From Aureococcus anophagefferens (Eukaryota; Sar; Pelagophyceae; Pelagomonadales; Pelagomonadaceae): a stretch of 64,000 bases of DNA. The notes beneath the pieces are model-generated. The model had not been told where the DNA came from, searched no databases, and saw nothing but the letters and a program-made list of their open reading frames with translations. The translations under genes were made by a program, and so were the position numbers. This document shows, in pieces, positions 36,816 through 47,000 of the stretch (position 1 is the stretch's first letter; each line of letters opens with the position of its first letter). The DNA lies in NCBI RefSeq assembly GCF_000186865.1, contig NW_008705586.1, positions 306,619-370,618 on the forward strand, written 5' to 3'.

Positions 36816-38915
36816 ATGCGCCAAATCCTGGTCCTCACGGCCCTTTGGGGCGTCGGCGACGCCCTCGTTGCAGTTCCGCATTCCGTGCGCCACCGCAAGC
36901 CCCTGCGCGCCGCCGACGCGGAAGAAGAAAAGCCCATGACGCTCTACGAGACGAAGGAGCCGTTCACGAACCGCTACAGCTCCGTGCTGACGAGCAACAA
37001 GAAGCAGGGCGCGAGCCAAGCGATGCTCTACGCGACGGGCCTCGAGCCCGCGGACATGGAGAAGGCCTTCGTCGGCGTCGGGTCCATCTGGTACGACGGG
37101 AACCCCTGCAACATGCACCTGCTGGAGCTGGGCACGAAGATCCGCGAGTCCTGCCAGGCCGCGGGCTTGGTCGGCTACCGGTTCAACGCGATCGGCGTGT
37201 CCGACGGCATCTCCATGGGCACGACGGGCATGCGCTACAGCCTCCAGTCGCGCGACATCATCGCCGACTCCATGGAGACGGTCATGTCCGCCCAGTGGTA
37301 CGACGGCATGGTCGCCATCCCCGGCTGCGACAAGAACATGCCGGGCGTCGTCATGGCCATGGGCCGGCTGAACCGGCCGTCGATCATGGTCTACGGCGGC
37401 ACGATCCGCGCGGGCGAGCAGCCGTCGTCCGGCGAGTCCCTCGACATCGTCAGCGCCTTCCAGTCCTTCGGGGCCTACGTCTACGACAAGATCGACGAGG
37501 CCGAGCGCCTCGAGATCACGCGCCACTCGTGCCCGGGCCAGGGCGCGTGCGGCGGCATGTACACGGCGAACACGATGGCCACGGCCATCGAGGCGCTGGG
37601 CATGTCGCTGCCCTACTCCTCCTCGTCGCCGGCGGACTCGGACGAGAAGCTCGCGGAGTGCAAGGCCGCGGGCGCCGCGATCAAGAAATTGCTCGAGCTC
37701 GACCTCAAGCCGCGCGACATCATGACCAAGGCGGCCTTCGAGAACGCGATCCGCATGGTCATGGTCACGGGCGGGTCGACGAACGCCGTGCTCCACCTCA
37801 TCGCCATGTCGCGGTCCTGCCAGGACCCGGCCGTGCGCATCGGCCTCGACGACTTCCAGCGCATCTCCGACGAGACGCCGTTCCTCGCGGACCTGAAGCC
37901 TTCCGGCAAGTACGTCATGGAGGACGTGCAGAACATCGGCGGCACGCCGGGCGTCATCAAGTTCATGATCGACAACGGCATGTTCGACGGGAGCCAGATG
38001 ACCGTCACTGGCAAGACGTGGGCCGAGAACGTCGCGGACCACCCGGGCCTCACGCCCGGCCAGATGATCATCAAGCCTTTGAGCGACCCCGTCAAGGCCA
38101 CGGGCCACCTCCAGATCATGTACGGCAACGTCTGCCCCGACGGCGGCGTCGCGAAGATCACGGGCAAGGAGGGCGAGACGTTCACGGGCGTCGCCAAGGT
38201 CTACGACTCGGAGCCTCTGATGATGGAGGGGCTGCAGAACCGGGAGATCAAGTGCGGCATGGTCGTCATCATCCGCTACGAGGGCCCCAAGGGCGGGCCG
38301 GGCCTGCCGGAGATGCTCACGCCGACGTCCGCGATCATGGGCGCGGGCCTCGGCGACTGCGTCGCGCTCCTCACGGACGGCCGCTTCTCCGGCGGGTCCC
38401 ACGGCTTCTGCATCGGCCACATCACGCCCGAGGCGCAGATCGGCGGGCCCATCGCCCTCATCGAGGACGGCGACGCCATCCAGATCGACGCGCGCGCCGA
38501 CAAGCGGACCATCGACGTGCTCCTCACTCCTCAGCAGTGGGCGGAGCGCCGCGCGGCGTGGAAGCCGCCGCCCCTCCGCGCGACCTGCGGCACGCTCTAC
38601 AAGTACATGTCCGTCGTCAAGACGGCCTCCGAGGGCTGCGTCACCGACGAGCAGGTGCCGGACGTGTCGCCGATCTGGGCGCAGGCGGCGGCCGCGGCGG
38701 ACACGGGCCCGCTGACCATCGCCCAGCTCAAGGCCGCGCTCACGCAGCGCGGCGTCAAGTTCAAGCAGCGCGACCGGAAGCACGTGCTCCGGGCCGCGCT
38801 CGACGCCGCGCTCTCCGTGCCCGACGGCGCGCCGCCCGAGTCGCCGCCGTGGCTCCAGCCGGAGAACGCCGCGAACCTCGACGCGCGGACCGAGGAGTTC
38901 ACGGCGTCCCGGTAG
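36816..38915 (+). CDS. ilvD: Plastid dihydroxy-acid dehydratase (IlvD/DHAD)
   Basis: 699 residues. DHAD dehydrates 2,3-dihydroxy acids to 2-oxo acids in valine, leucine and isoleucine synthesis and carries an Fe-S cluster. The signal/transit part ([21 protein letters not shown]) indicates plastid import. Cluster cysteines are visible in PCNMH (about residue 97), [10 protein letters not shown] (about 167) and [11 protein letters not shown] (about 245). The C-terminal IlvD part ends near residue 610 ([20 protein letters not shown]). About 80 further residues include a SAP-like helix pair ([18 protein letters not shown]). The usual length is about 560-620, so the tail is an addition. Confidence 0.93.
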   Translation: MRQILVLTALWGVGDALVAVPHSVRHRKPLRAADAEEEKPMTLYETKEPFTNRYSSVLTSNKKQGASQAMLYATGLEPADMEKAFVGVGSIWYDGNPCNMHLLELGTKIRESCQAAGLVGYRFNAIGVSDGISMGTTGMRYSLQSRDIIADSMETVMSAQWYDGMVAIPGCDKNMPGVVMAMGRLNRPSIMVYGGTIRAGEQPSSGESLDIVSAFQSFGAYVYDKIDEAERLEITRHSCPGQGACGGMYTANTMATAIEALGMSLPYSSSSPADSDEKLAECKAAGAAIKKLLELDLKPRDIMTKAAFENAIRMVMVTGGSTNAVLHLIAMSRSCQDPAVRIGLDDFQRISDETPFLADLKPSGKYVMEDVQNIGGTPGVIKFMIDNGMFDGSQMTVTGKTWAENVADHPGLTPGQMIIKPLSDPVKATGHLQIMYGNVCPDGGVAKITGKEGETFTGVAKVYDSEPLMMEGLQNREIKCGMVVIIRYEGPKGGPGLPEMLTPTSAIMGAGLGDCVALLTDGRFSGGSHGFCIGHITPEAQIGGPIALIEDGDAIQIDARADKRTIDVLLTPQQWAERRAAWKPPPLRATCGTLYKYMSVVKTASEGCVTDEQVPDVSPIWAQAAAAADTGPLTIAQLKAALTQRGVKFKQRDRKHVLRAALDAALSVPDGAPPESPPWLQPENAANLDARTEEFTASR

Positions 38916-38957
38916 GCCACCCTAACACCGACCCTAGCTTACAGAGGCCCCGCGTTC

Positions 38958-40268
38958 CTAGCGGCGCCGCTTGCGGCCGCCCTTGAAGCGGCCGCCGGCC
39001 CAGTCGTTGCGGAGCGCGAGCGGCTGGGCCTTGTACCAGGCCATGAAGGACTTGACGCCGGCCTCGATGGACGTCTTCGGCTCGTAGCCGAGCAGTTCGT
39101 GGGCCTTGGACACGTCGGCGTAGGTCTCCTTGATCTCCGCGTTCGACTTCTCGTAGTGGATCTTCGTCTTGGGCCCGCCGAGCTCGCCCTCGAGCGTCTT
39201 GAGGAAGTAGTCGAGCTTGACGGGCTTGGAGTTGCCGAGGTTGAAGACGGCGGCGTTGTCGGCGCAGTACTCCATGGACCGCTCGATGCCCTGGACGATG
39301 TCGTCGATGAACGTGAAGTCGCGCCACATGTCGCCGTGGTTGAAGACGGTGATCGTCTCGCCGTTCTCGATCTTGTTCGTGAACAAATACACGGACATGT
39401 CCGGCCGCCCCCAGGGCCCGTAGACCGTGAAGAAGCGCAGGCCCACGGACTTGAGGCCGTGGATGTTGTGGTACGCGCCGGCGATCTGCTCGTCCGCGAA
39501 CTTTGACGTGCCGTAGAGGTTCGCCGGGTGCGTGATGGGGTCGAGCTCCGAGAAGGGGATCTTCTTGTTGAGGCCGTAGACGGAGCTCGAGCTCGCGTAG
39601 ACGTAGTGGGGCTGGACCTCGCGGCGCGCGACGAAGTCGAGGAGCGAGACGACGCACTCGAGGTTGTTGTGCACGTAGGTCATGGGGTGCGTGATGGAGT
39701 AGCGCACGCCGGCCTGGGCCGCGAGGTGGACGACGTGCGTGAAGGCGTGCTTCGCGAACAGCGCCTCGACCATGGACGCGTTGCAGACGTCCATGGCGAC
39801 GACGTCGTAGCCGAAGTCGCGCTTCAGGCGCTCCGCGCGCGCGCGCTTCATGGACACGGCGTAGTAGTCGTTGAAGGAGTCGAGGCCGACGACCGTGTGG
39901 GGCCGGTTCGCCGTGCGCGCGCCGAGCGACGCCATGAGGCTCGAGCCGATGAAGCCCGCGGCGCCGGTGACGAGCACGCGCGCGGCGCCGTCGACGGGCG
40001 GCGCCGCGTCGCCGCCGCCGCAGGGCACGTCGCCCCACTTGGCCTGCGCCGAGCTCCAGACGACGGCGTCGCCGAGCTGCGACACCTGGATGCCGCCCTC
40101 GCTGTAGACGACGACGCGGCCCAGCAGCAGCACGCCCAGCACGCCCAAGACCAGGACCACGAGCTTGCCGACGCGCCGCCGCTCGAAGGGGCTCTCCGCC
40201 GCCGCCGACTGCACGCTCAGCGCGTCGAGGCTCTTCTTGAACGAGCTGTTCGACGCCGCGCGGTTCAT
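38958..40268 (-). CDS. GAE: Golgi UDP-glucuronate 4-epimerase (GAE family)
   Basis: 436 residues, the usual GAE length. Type II membrane topology: a short cytosolic head, then VGKLVVLVLGVLGVLLLGRVVVY, then a stem. The SDR fold has VTGAAGFIGSS (NAD binding), a catalytic Ser in ASSSSVYG and YGTSK (Tyr/Lys). GAE converts UDP-GlcA to UDP-GalA for acidic polysaccharides in the Golgi lumen. The ATG at 40268 puts the TM at the family position; the 5' extension to 40505 has no homologous features. The tail RFKGGRKRRR is basic. Confidence 0.9.
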   Translation of the reverse strand: MNRAASNSSFKKSLDALSVQSAAAESPFERRRVGKLVVLVLGVLGVLLLGRVVVYSEGGIQVSQLGDAVVWSSAQAKWGDVPCGGGDAAPPVDGAARVLVTGAAGFIGSSLMASLGARTANRPHTVVGLDSFNDYYAVSMKRARAERLKRDFGYDVVAMDVCNASMVEALFAKHAFTHVVHLAAQAGVRYSITHPMTYVHNNLECVVSLLDFVARREVQPHYVYASSSSVYGLNKKIPFSELDPITHPANLYGTSKFADEQIAGAYHNIHGLKSVGLRFFTVYGPWGRPDMSVYLFTNKIENGETITVFNHGDMWRDFTFIDDIVQGIERSMEYCADNAAVFNLGNSKPVKLDYFLKTLEGELGGPKTKIHYEKSNAEIKETYADVSKAHELLGYEPKTSIEAGVKSFMAWYKAQPLALRNDWAGGRFKGGRKRRR

Positions 40269-40443
40269 GGCGGCGCCGCGGGCAGTGGCGATGGACGATG
40301 CAAGCACTGAAGTCAGCACGAGGAAATAATTTTGACCGCGGATCGACCGCAGATCGACCGGCAGGCCTCCGCCAAAGCCGGCGTTGACGGGCACCTCGAC
40401 CGATGGTGATGCCCGCGAGGCAGCCCGCGACGTGATGTGACCC

Positions 40444-41574
40444 ATGCGCCTCGTCGCATTGACGCTGCTGCTCGTCGCCGCGGTTTCCGCGCGGACGCCG
40501 GGCATCTTCCAGGCCGAGGTGCTCGCGCTGGAGAACTGCAGCTGCGTGGCCCAGTTCGGCGGCGGCCCTCTGAGCCGGCTCTACAACCTCGACGCGCGCA
40601 ACGCGGCGCGGAGCGGCCTGAACCACCAGTACAGCAACCTCAAGGCCGTCCTCGGCGAGGGCCTGGGCCTCGGGCGCGCCGTGCTCCTGGGCCCGCCGCC
40701 GCTCACGCTGAACCACAACTTCGGCCTCCCGTTCCTCTACCACCGGTGGTCCGACTTCCTGTCCTTCGAGCGGTCGACGTTCCGCGTCGTCGAGCAGCGC
40801 CGGACGGTCTGCGAGGGCGCCCTCGCGTCCTGCGTCGCCGACGTGTCCACGGCCCAGCTGTCGCGGCTTTTGGCGGACGACCACGGCGCGCTGCTCTACC
40901 ACGACGGCGCGGCGCCGGACGCGCTCAACGCGGCGCCGGGGCTGCTCCAGCGCAGGCCCGGCCCGAAGAAGAACCACGTCTCCGACAGCCTCAATCTCTT
41001 CCGGAAGCTGCCGGACCTCACGGACTTTCTCGCGCGGCATCGGTTGGTGGCGACCTTCGCGGCGTCGGACACGGTCCTCGACGCCGTGCCGCCCGTCGCC
41101 GCGCGCCTGAAGGCGCTGTCCACGACGGGCCGCGTCGCCGTCGTCCACTGCCGGCGGGGCGACAAGCTCGAGCGGGCCAAGTACTGCCCGGCGCAGATGG
41201 ATCGCGCGACGTCGCCCGCGCGCATCGCGGCGCTCCTCGCGGAGTTCGGCGTCGAGCCCGGGTCGTCGGTCTACCTCATGTCCAACGACCGCAACCTGAC
41301 CCACTTCGCGCCGCTGGCGACGGCGTTCGGCTACCCCTTCCTCACGCAGGTCGACTTCCCGCACCTCGCCGCGCTCCTCGCGGCGTGCGGCGGCGGCGGC
41401 GGCGGCCTCTGCGAGAACTACATGCTCTACGCCATGGAGAACGAGATCATGCGGTCCGTGCCGCGCAAGTACCGCTTCGTGACGCTGCCCAAGGCCGACA
41501 TGGACCACAACCCGACGACGCTCTTCGCCGCGTTCTCCGCGGAGTGCACGCCCCACCGACGACGTCGCTTCTAA
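40444..41574 (+). CDS. Secreted/Golgi fucosyltransferase-like protein
   Basis: 376 residues with signal peptide MRLVALTLLLVAAVSA. The segment VAVVHCRRGDKLERAKYC has the H-x-R-R-G-D donor motif of GDP-fucose-dependent O-fucosyltransferases and FUT8-like enzymes. The later VYLMSNDRNLTHFAPL and LPKADMDHNPTTLF fit the second Rossmann half. Several cysteine pairs suggest a lumenal fold. Substrate unknown. It is divergent from the epimerase gene, 175 bases away; both would act on Golgi glycans. Confidence 0.6.
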   Translation: MRLVALTLLLVAAVSARTPGIFQAEVLALENCSCVAQFGGGPLSRLYNLDARNAARSGLNHQYSNLKAVLGEGLGLGRAVLLGPPPLTLNHNFGLPFLYHRWSDFLSFERSTFRVVEQRRTVCEGALASCVADVSTAQLSRLLADDHGALLYHDGAAPDALNAAPGLLQRRPGPKKNHVSDSLNLFRKLPDLTDFLARHRLVATFAASDTVLDAVPPVAARLKALSTTGRVAVVHCRRGDKLERAKYCPAQMDRATSPARIAALLAEFGVEPGSSVYLMSNDRNLTHFAPLATAFGYPFLTQVDFPHLAALLAACGGGGGGLCENYMLYAMENEIMRSVPRKYRFVTLPKADMDHNPTTLFAAFSAECTPHRRRRF

Positions 41575-41639
41575 AATAAGAGGGGGAGAGGTGGGGGCCC
41601 GCCCGCGGTGTCGCCCCCGGGGGGCGGCCGCCGGCGGCC

Positions 41640-42431
41640 CTAGCGCTCGCCCATGCGCTTGTTCTGGGAGATCGCGTTGTTCATGATGCGGCCCGGGACG
41701 ATGCCCGTGTCCTGGCCGCCGACGGACGTGTACTCGTCGTCGCCGTCGAGGGGCTGGAAGTACCTCGGGTGGCGCATGGCCTTGTCCTCGTCGGCCGCGT
41801 CGTCCGCGATGAGCTCCTCGTACGACTTCGCGCACTCGAGGGCGTACTTGGCGCCGAGGTCGACGGCGAGCGCGGCCTCCTCGGCCGCCGCCGCGAGCTC
41901 CGCGGGCGTCAGCGCCCGCACGAGCTCCGCCGGGCTCCCGCTCCAGAGCTCGCCCGCGCCGACGGCCGCGCCGGCCGCGACGAGCGACCCCGCGCCGACG
42001 CGGCCGTCCGCGCCGACGGACGCGCCGGCCTCGACGGTCGCGCCGCACTCGACGACGGCGCGGGCGCCGAGGGACCCGAGCACGACGGCGTTGGCGCCGA
42101 CGAGCGCGCCCTCGCCGACCGCGCCGCGGACGACGGCGCCGTCGCCGACGCACGCGCCCGCGCCGACGGCCGCGCCCGCGACGGACGCGCCGTACCAGAC
42201 CGACGCGCCCTCGGCGACGGTCGCGGGGCCCAGGAGCGTCGCCGTCGGGGCGACGAAGGCCCCGGCCGCGACGGTCGGCAGCTTGCCGTCGACCTCGACG
42301 ACGCCGCCGACGGCCGCCGCCGCCGTCGGCGCCGTGAGCATGAGGCCCTGGCCCTGCGCCTTGAGCGCCGCCCCGGCCGTCTTCAGGAACGGCGACAGGG
42401 CGGCCATCGCCTTCTCCACCGTGGCGCTCAT
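41640..42431 (-). CDS. Gamma-carbonic-anhydrase-like protein (complex I gamma-CA domain type)
   Basis: 263 residues. It is a left-handed beta-helix of hexapeptide repeats (VAEGASVWYGASVAGAAVGAG, VGANAVVLGSLGARAVVECGATV). The closing GELWSGSPAELVRALTPAE is typical of plant and algal gamma-CA and CAL subunits of mitochondrial complex I. The three zinc-ligand histidines are not seen in the helix, so it is probably CAL-like and inactive. The N-terminus (MSATVEKAMAALSPFLKTAGAALK) can form an amphipathic helix, consistent with mitochondrial import. Confidence 0.75.
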   Translation of the reverse strand: MSATVEKAMAALSPFLKTAGAALKAQGQGLMLTAPTAAAAVGGVVEVDGKLPTVAAGAFVAPTATLLGPATVAEGASVWYGASVAGAAVGAGACVGDGAVVRGAVGEGALVGANAVVLGSLGARAVVECGATVEAGASVGADGRVGAGSLVAAGAAVGAGELWSGSPAELVRALTPAELAAAAEEAALAVDLGAKYALECAKSYEELIADDAADEDKAMRHPRYFQPLDGDDEYTSVGGQDTGIVPGRIMNNAISQNKRMGER

Positions 42432-42690
42432 GGTCTACGAGGCGCGGCGCCTTGTACTCGATTACGGCACCAGCTCGCCACTCGTCCCTGGCAGGGCAAA
42501 GATGCTCGGCAACGCCCCAAGGTGACGTGAAGCGCGAAAGTCGCCTTTCGCATCGATGGTCCTGGGCAGCCCGTAGGCGGCCGCGAGAAGTACCGTACTA
42601 CCCGGGCAAGATCGGCCGCGACCGCGGCGACGGCACCTACGACATCGACTACGACGACGGCGAGAAGGCGACGCGCGTAGCAGCGCCGCC
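42432..42690 (+). other. Upstream interval with a Tudor-like relic
   Basis: Bases about 42596-42676 encode YYPGKIGRDRGDGTYDIDYDDGEKA, a Tudor/Agenet-like strand motif frequent in algal proteins. It is in a different frame from the TPR gene that starts at 42691. It may be a 5' exon or a decayed fragment. No start codon with a clear context belongs to it. Confidence 0.4.
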
Positions 42691-43698
42691 ATGCCCCAGG
42701 CCACGAACACGGTGCTCCACGACCGGCGCTACTACGTCGACAAGGTCTGCGAGGCCCCGAAGCGCCTCGACCCGGACACGCTCGAGCTCTGCGAGTCGGA
42801 GGACGAGGACGAGCTCCCCCCCGTGCGCGCGACGAACGCGGCGCTCCACGACAAGCGCTACTACGAGAAGATCGTCTGCGAGGCGCCGAAGCCCATCGCC
42901 AAGGTGCCGAACCCGAAGCTCGCGCCCGTCGTGAGCACGGAGGACGTCCGGGACCTGCGGATCACGCTGCGAGACGCGGACAAGGACCAGGGCAAGAAGG
43001 TCCGGCTCAACCTCCAGTGGCAGCGCAAGCCCTGCGCGAAGCTCGTCGAGGTGCTGGGCTGCGACGAGCCCTGCGCGCTCAAGGTCGTGCTCGGCGATTC
43101 GCTGCGCATGGACGACCGCATGGGCGCGGTGCTGCGCGACGGCGACGTCGTCGAGCTCACGCGGAAGACGCCCGAGGAGATCCTCGCGGACGCGAGCGAC
43201 GCGCCCGTCGTCGAGGACGTCTCCGCGGGCCTCGCGCGACGGGCGGCCCTCGAGGCCCGGGCCGCCGAGGACGACGCGAAGCGCGCCGCGGCGGCGGAGG
43301 CGCGCGAGGCGGGCAACGCGGCCTTCAAGGACGGGCAGCTGGAGCGCGCCCACGCGCTCTACGCCCGGGCGACGCTCCTCGACGCGACGGACGCCCGGTC
43401 CTGGGCGAACCTCGCGGCCATCGCGCTGCGCTGGGACGACCCCGCGGCCGCGGAGCGCGCGGCCGCGATGGCCGTCGAGCACGCGGAACCCGGCGACCCC
43501 GTCGGCAAGTGGCGCTTCCGCCTCGGCCGCGCGAAGCACGGCCGGCGCGACTACGACGGCGCGTTGGCGTGCTTCGACGACGCGCTCCGATCGCCGGACT
43601 TCGCCGAGGGGTCCGCGCTGCTCCGCGACCTGCGCAACGCGAAGAAGTGCGCCGAGGCCGCCATCGCCAAGCTCCGGGTCAGCGACGAGCCCAACTAG
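42691..43698 (+). CDS. TPR protein with duplicated N-terminal motif
   Basis: 335 residues. Two copies of N-x-x-LHD-x-RYY-x-x-x-VCEAPK occupy the first 70 residues. A small beta-rich unit follows (VRLNLQWQRKPCAKLVEVLG...VLRDGDVVELTRK), perhaps ubiquitin-like. TPR helices follow (AREAGNAAFKDGQLERAHALYARATLLD, ARSWANLAAIALRW, WRFRLGRAKHGRRDYDGALACFDDAL). TPRs mediate protein binding, often of chaperones. Specific role unknown. The ATG at 42691 directly precedes the duplicated motif. Confidence 0.65.
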   Translation: MPQATNTVLHDRRYYVDKVCEAPKRLDPDTLELCESEDEDELPPVRATNAALHDKRYYEKIVCEAPKPIAKVPNPKLAPVVSTEDVRDLRITLRDADKDQGKKVRLNLQWQRKPCAKLVEVLGCDEPCALKVVLGDSLRMDDRMGAVLRDGDVVELTRKTPEEILADASDAPVVEDVSAGLARRAALEARAAEDDAKRAAAAEAREAGNAAFKDGQLERAHALYARATLLDATDARSWANLAAIALRWDDPAAAERAAAMAVEHAEPGDPVGKWRFRLGRAKHGRRDYDGALACFDDALRSPDFAEGSALLRDLRNAKKCAEAAIAKLRVSDEPN

Positions 43699-44015
43699 CG
43701 AGTAAGTTGCGGGCTCGCGGCCCGCGCCGCGTCGGCTCGACCGGGGGAGCCGCGGGGGACATCGGTTTGTGTGTTTAAGCGATCCCGCGCGCCCTACGAT
43801 GACCCGGCACCCGAGCGTCGGCGGCCGCGTGGACGACACGCTCTTTCGGCGCGTCGGGCGACGCCGGCACAAGGACGCAGGAGCGCTCATGTGTCCCAGG
43901 CCTTGTCCCTCGGTGTTCGACGCTCGACGAGGTCCGTTGTGCAAATTTTCTGCTCCAAAGCGTCTGCGAATCACGATCGCGGAGAAATTGCGCCGCACCA
44001 CGCCGCCACGCGACG
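43699..44015. promoter_or_regulatory. Intergenic region upstream of the giant LamG/REJ gene
   Basis: 317 bases between two tandem plus-strand genes. It must contain the TPR 3' UTR and the promoter of the 9.6-kb gene. No gene is supported in it. Confidence 0.35.
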
Positions 44016-47000
44016 ATGAGCCACCCCCCCCACCTGATCGTGATCGCCCTCGCGGCCGTCGCGTCCGCCGCCGACCCCCCCGCCCCCCGCTTTCGCTTCT
44101 CCTTCGACGACGGGTCGGCCTCGGCGAGCGACGACATCAATCCCCTCTTCTCGGGCGTCGTCGAAAACTACGCCACCACGGCGGGGCCCGACGGGACGAC
44201 GGCGATCCTCAACGATCCGACATCGAGTGACTCGAGCGACCAGACCTACGTCGTCTGGGACGAGTCGACGAGTTTGGCCATGCTCCCGGTCGCCGCCGCG
44301 CCGCGGACCGTGTGCCTCCGGGCGCGCGTCGACGTTTTCGACGGCGGCGCCCTGTTCCACTACGGCGACCCGATCGTGAACGGCGGGTCCTTCATCCTGA
44401 AGACGCAGGCGGAGGACGGCAAGATGAAGCTCAAGCTCGGCGGCAACCGGGACCTCGACGACGTCGCCGTGAACGGCGACGGGGCGTGGCACCACTACTG
44501 CGCCGCCTACGACGCCGCGGCCCGCGCGAGCCTCTACGAGGACGGCGTGCTCCTCCAGTCCGAGGAGGTCGAGCTCGACACCGCGTCCGCGGTCGGCGCG
44601 CCTCCGCAGTCGGCGCGGCTCCACGTCATGGCGGGCCAAGACACGAATATGCAAGGCGAAGCCTACTGGCAGTACCTCCGCGGCGCCGTCGACGACCTCC
44701 GCATCTACGACGTCGCCCTCGACGCCGCGGGCGTCGCGGCCGTCGCCGCGGACGTCCTCGCGCCCGACCCCCCCCCGCTGGTCGCGCACTACTCCTTCGA
44801 CGACGGCACGGCCACCGAGGACAGCGACAGCAGCCTCGACGGGACCATCACCGGCGCGACAGCGACGACGGGTCTGTTTGGGAGCGGCGCGCTGTCCTTC
44901 GACGGGTCGAACGACTACGTCGAGTTCCCCTCGGCTGTGACCTCGGACATCCTCGGGAGCAGCGCGCGGACCGTGTGCTTGTGGGCGGTCATCAATTCCT
45001 TCGGCGGCGACGGGGGCCTCTTCGACTACGGGGCTTACTCCGACCAGGCGAACTTCGCACTTCGAGTGCACGGCACGAGCGCGAGTCTCTATGTCGAGCT
45101 CTGGGGCGGCGACACGGGAGTGGCGCTGTCGGGGTCCGACGACGGCGGCTGGCACCACTACTGCCTGACCTACGACGGATCCGGTTGGGTCCTCTACTTC
45201 GACGGGTCGCAGGCGGCGACGGCGACCGCCGCGCTCGATACGGGCTCGGACCGCCCGCTCCAAATTGGGCGGTTTGACAGTGATTACTACCTCGACGGCT
45301 CCATCGACGAGGTCTACGTCTACGCGAGCGCGCTCGACGAGGCGTCGATCCAGGTCCTCTACGACGCCGGGTCGACGGCCGCGCCGACGGCCGCGCCGAC
45401 GACGGCCCCGACGACGGCGCTGCTGGCGGCGGGCGTTCGCTACTCGTTCGACGCGGTCGCGGGCGCGAGCGTTCCCGAGGCGTCGGGGGAGCCCGCGCTC
45501 GCGGGGACGATCGTCGGCGAGCACGCGCTCGCCGTCGGCGTCGACGGCGGCGGCGCCGTCGACCTGTCCGGCGGCCACGTCGAGTTTCCCGCGGAGGTCA
45601 CGAGCGGCGTCCTCGGCTCCGCGCCGCGGACGCTGTGCCTCTGGGCGCTCCGGCGCGGCGGCGGCGCCCTCGCGTCCTACGGCGGCGACGACGACGGCCC
45701 CACCGGGTCGGCCTTCGGTCTGGGCTTCACGGGGGACGCGTTCGAGACCTGGTTCCGGGGTGACACGCGGACTCACGTCGCCGTGGTCGCGGGCGAGGGC
45801 GCCTGGCACCACTACTGCCTCGCCTTCGGCGCGGCCGAGGGCGCCACGCTCTACTTCGACGGCGACGTCGCCGGCGCGCACGCGCCCGCCGAGCCCCTCG
45901 TTACGCTGGACGACGAGCCGCTCCGCGTCGGGGCCTGGACCAAGGCCGGCTACGAATTCGACGGCGTCGTCGACGGCTTCGAGCTCCACGAAGTGGCCCT
46001 CGGACCGGCACGCGTCCGCGCGCTCTACGAGTCGACGACGGCTGTGATGCCCCCGTCCGCGGCTCCGTCCTCCGCGCCCACGATCGCGCCGACGGCCGCG
46101 CCCTCGACGTCGCCGACGCCCGCGCCGACGGCCGCGCCCTCGACGTCGCCGACGGTCTCGCCCACGATCGCGCCGACGGCCGCGCCGACGGTGGGCCCGA
46201 CGGCGTCGTCGCTCACGATCACGAGCGTCGGCGCCGGAGACACGTGCGTCGCGAACCTCGCGTGCGAGGTCACCTGGGACTACGTCGGCGACCCGAGCAA
46301 GTGCCCGACGATCGAGGCGGTGTTGAAGGACAGCGCCGGCAGCGACGTCGCCAGGCAGATCCTCGAGAACGACGGCGTCAACGAGCACGTCGTTCCCGGC
46401 GACGCGCTCGTCAACGAGTACACGATGACGCTCACGTGCGAGGACGACTCGTCGCTGACGTCGTCCTACGCCTTCGATGTGTCCTTCACGCCCGCGCCGA
46501 CGGCCGCGCCCACGATCGCGCCGACGGCCGCGCCGACGGCGGATCCGTCCGCGGCGCCCACGATCGCGCCGACGTCCGCGCCCACGGCCGCGCCCACGGC
46601 CGCGCCCACGATCGCGCCGACGTCCTCGCCAAGCCCGCGGCCGAGCGCTCTGCCGACCGCGCGGCCGAGCGCTCTGCCGAGCCCGCGGCCGACGCCGCCG
46701 CCGAGCCCGCGGCCGAGCGCTCTGCCGACCGCGCGGCCGACGCCGCCGCCGAGCCCGCGGCCGACGGCGCCGCCGACGCCGTCGCCGACGGCGATCCCTA
46801 CCGCTTCCGTCGAGAGCGGCGCCTTCGAGTTTGAGGAGGCGACCTCGAAGCCCTCGGGGTCGCCGACGCGGCGGCCGACGCGCCCTCCCACGCCGCGGCC
46901 GTCCGCGCGGCCGACGTCGAGGCCGACGAAGGCGACGCCCTTCCCGAGCGCGCGCCCGTCGCCGAAGCCGACCCACCAGCCGACGCCAATCCCGTCGGAG

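Noticed and set aside
38899..42153. 1084-residue minus-strand frame
   Set aside because: It runs in the wrong frame over the epimerase and gamma-CA-like genes and antisense to the fucosyltransferase. It is low-complexity Arg-rich.
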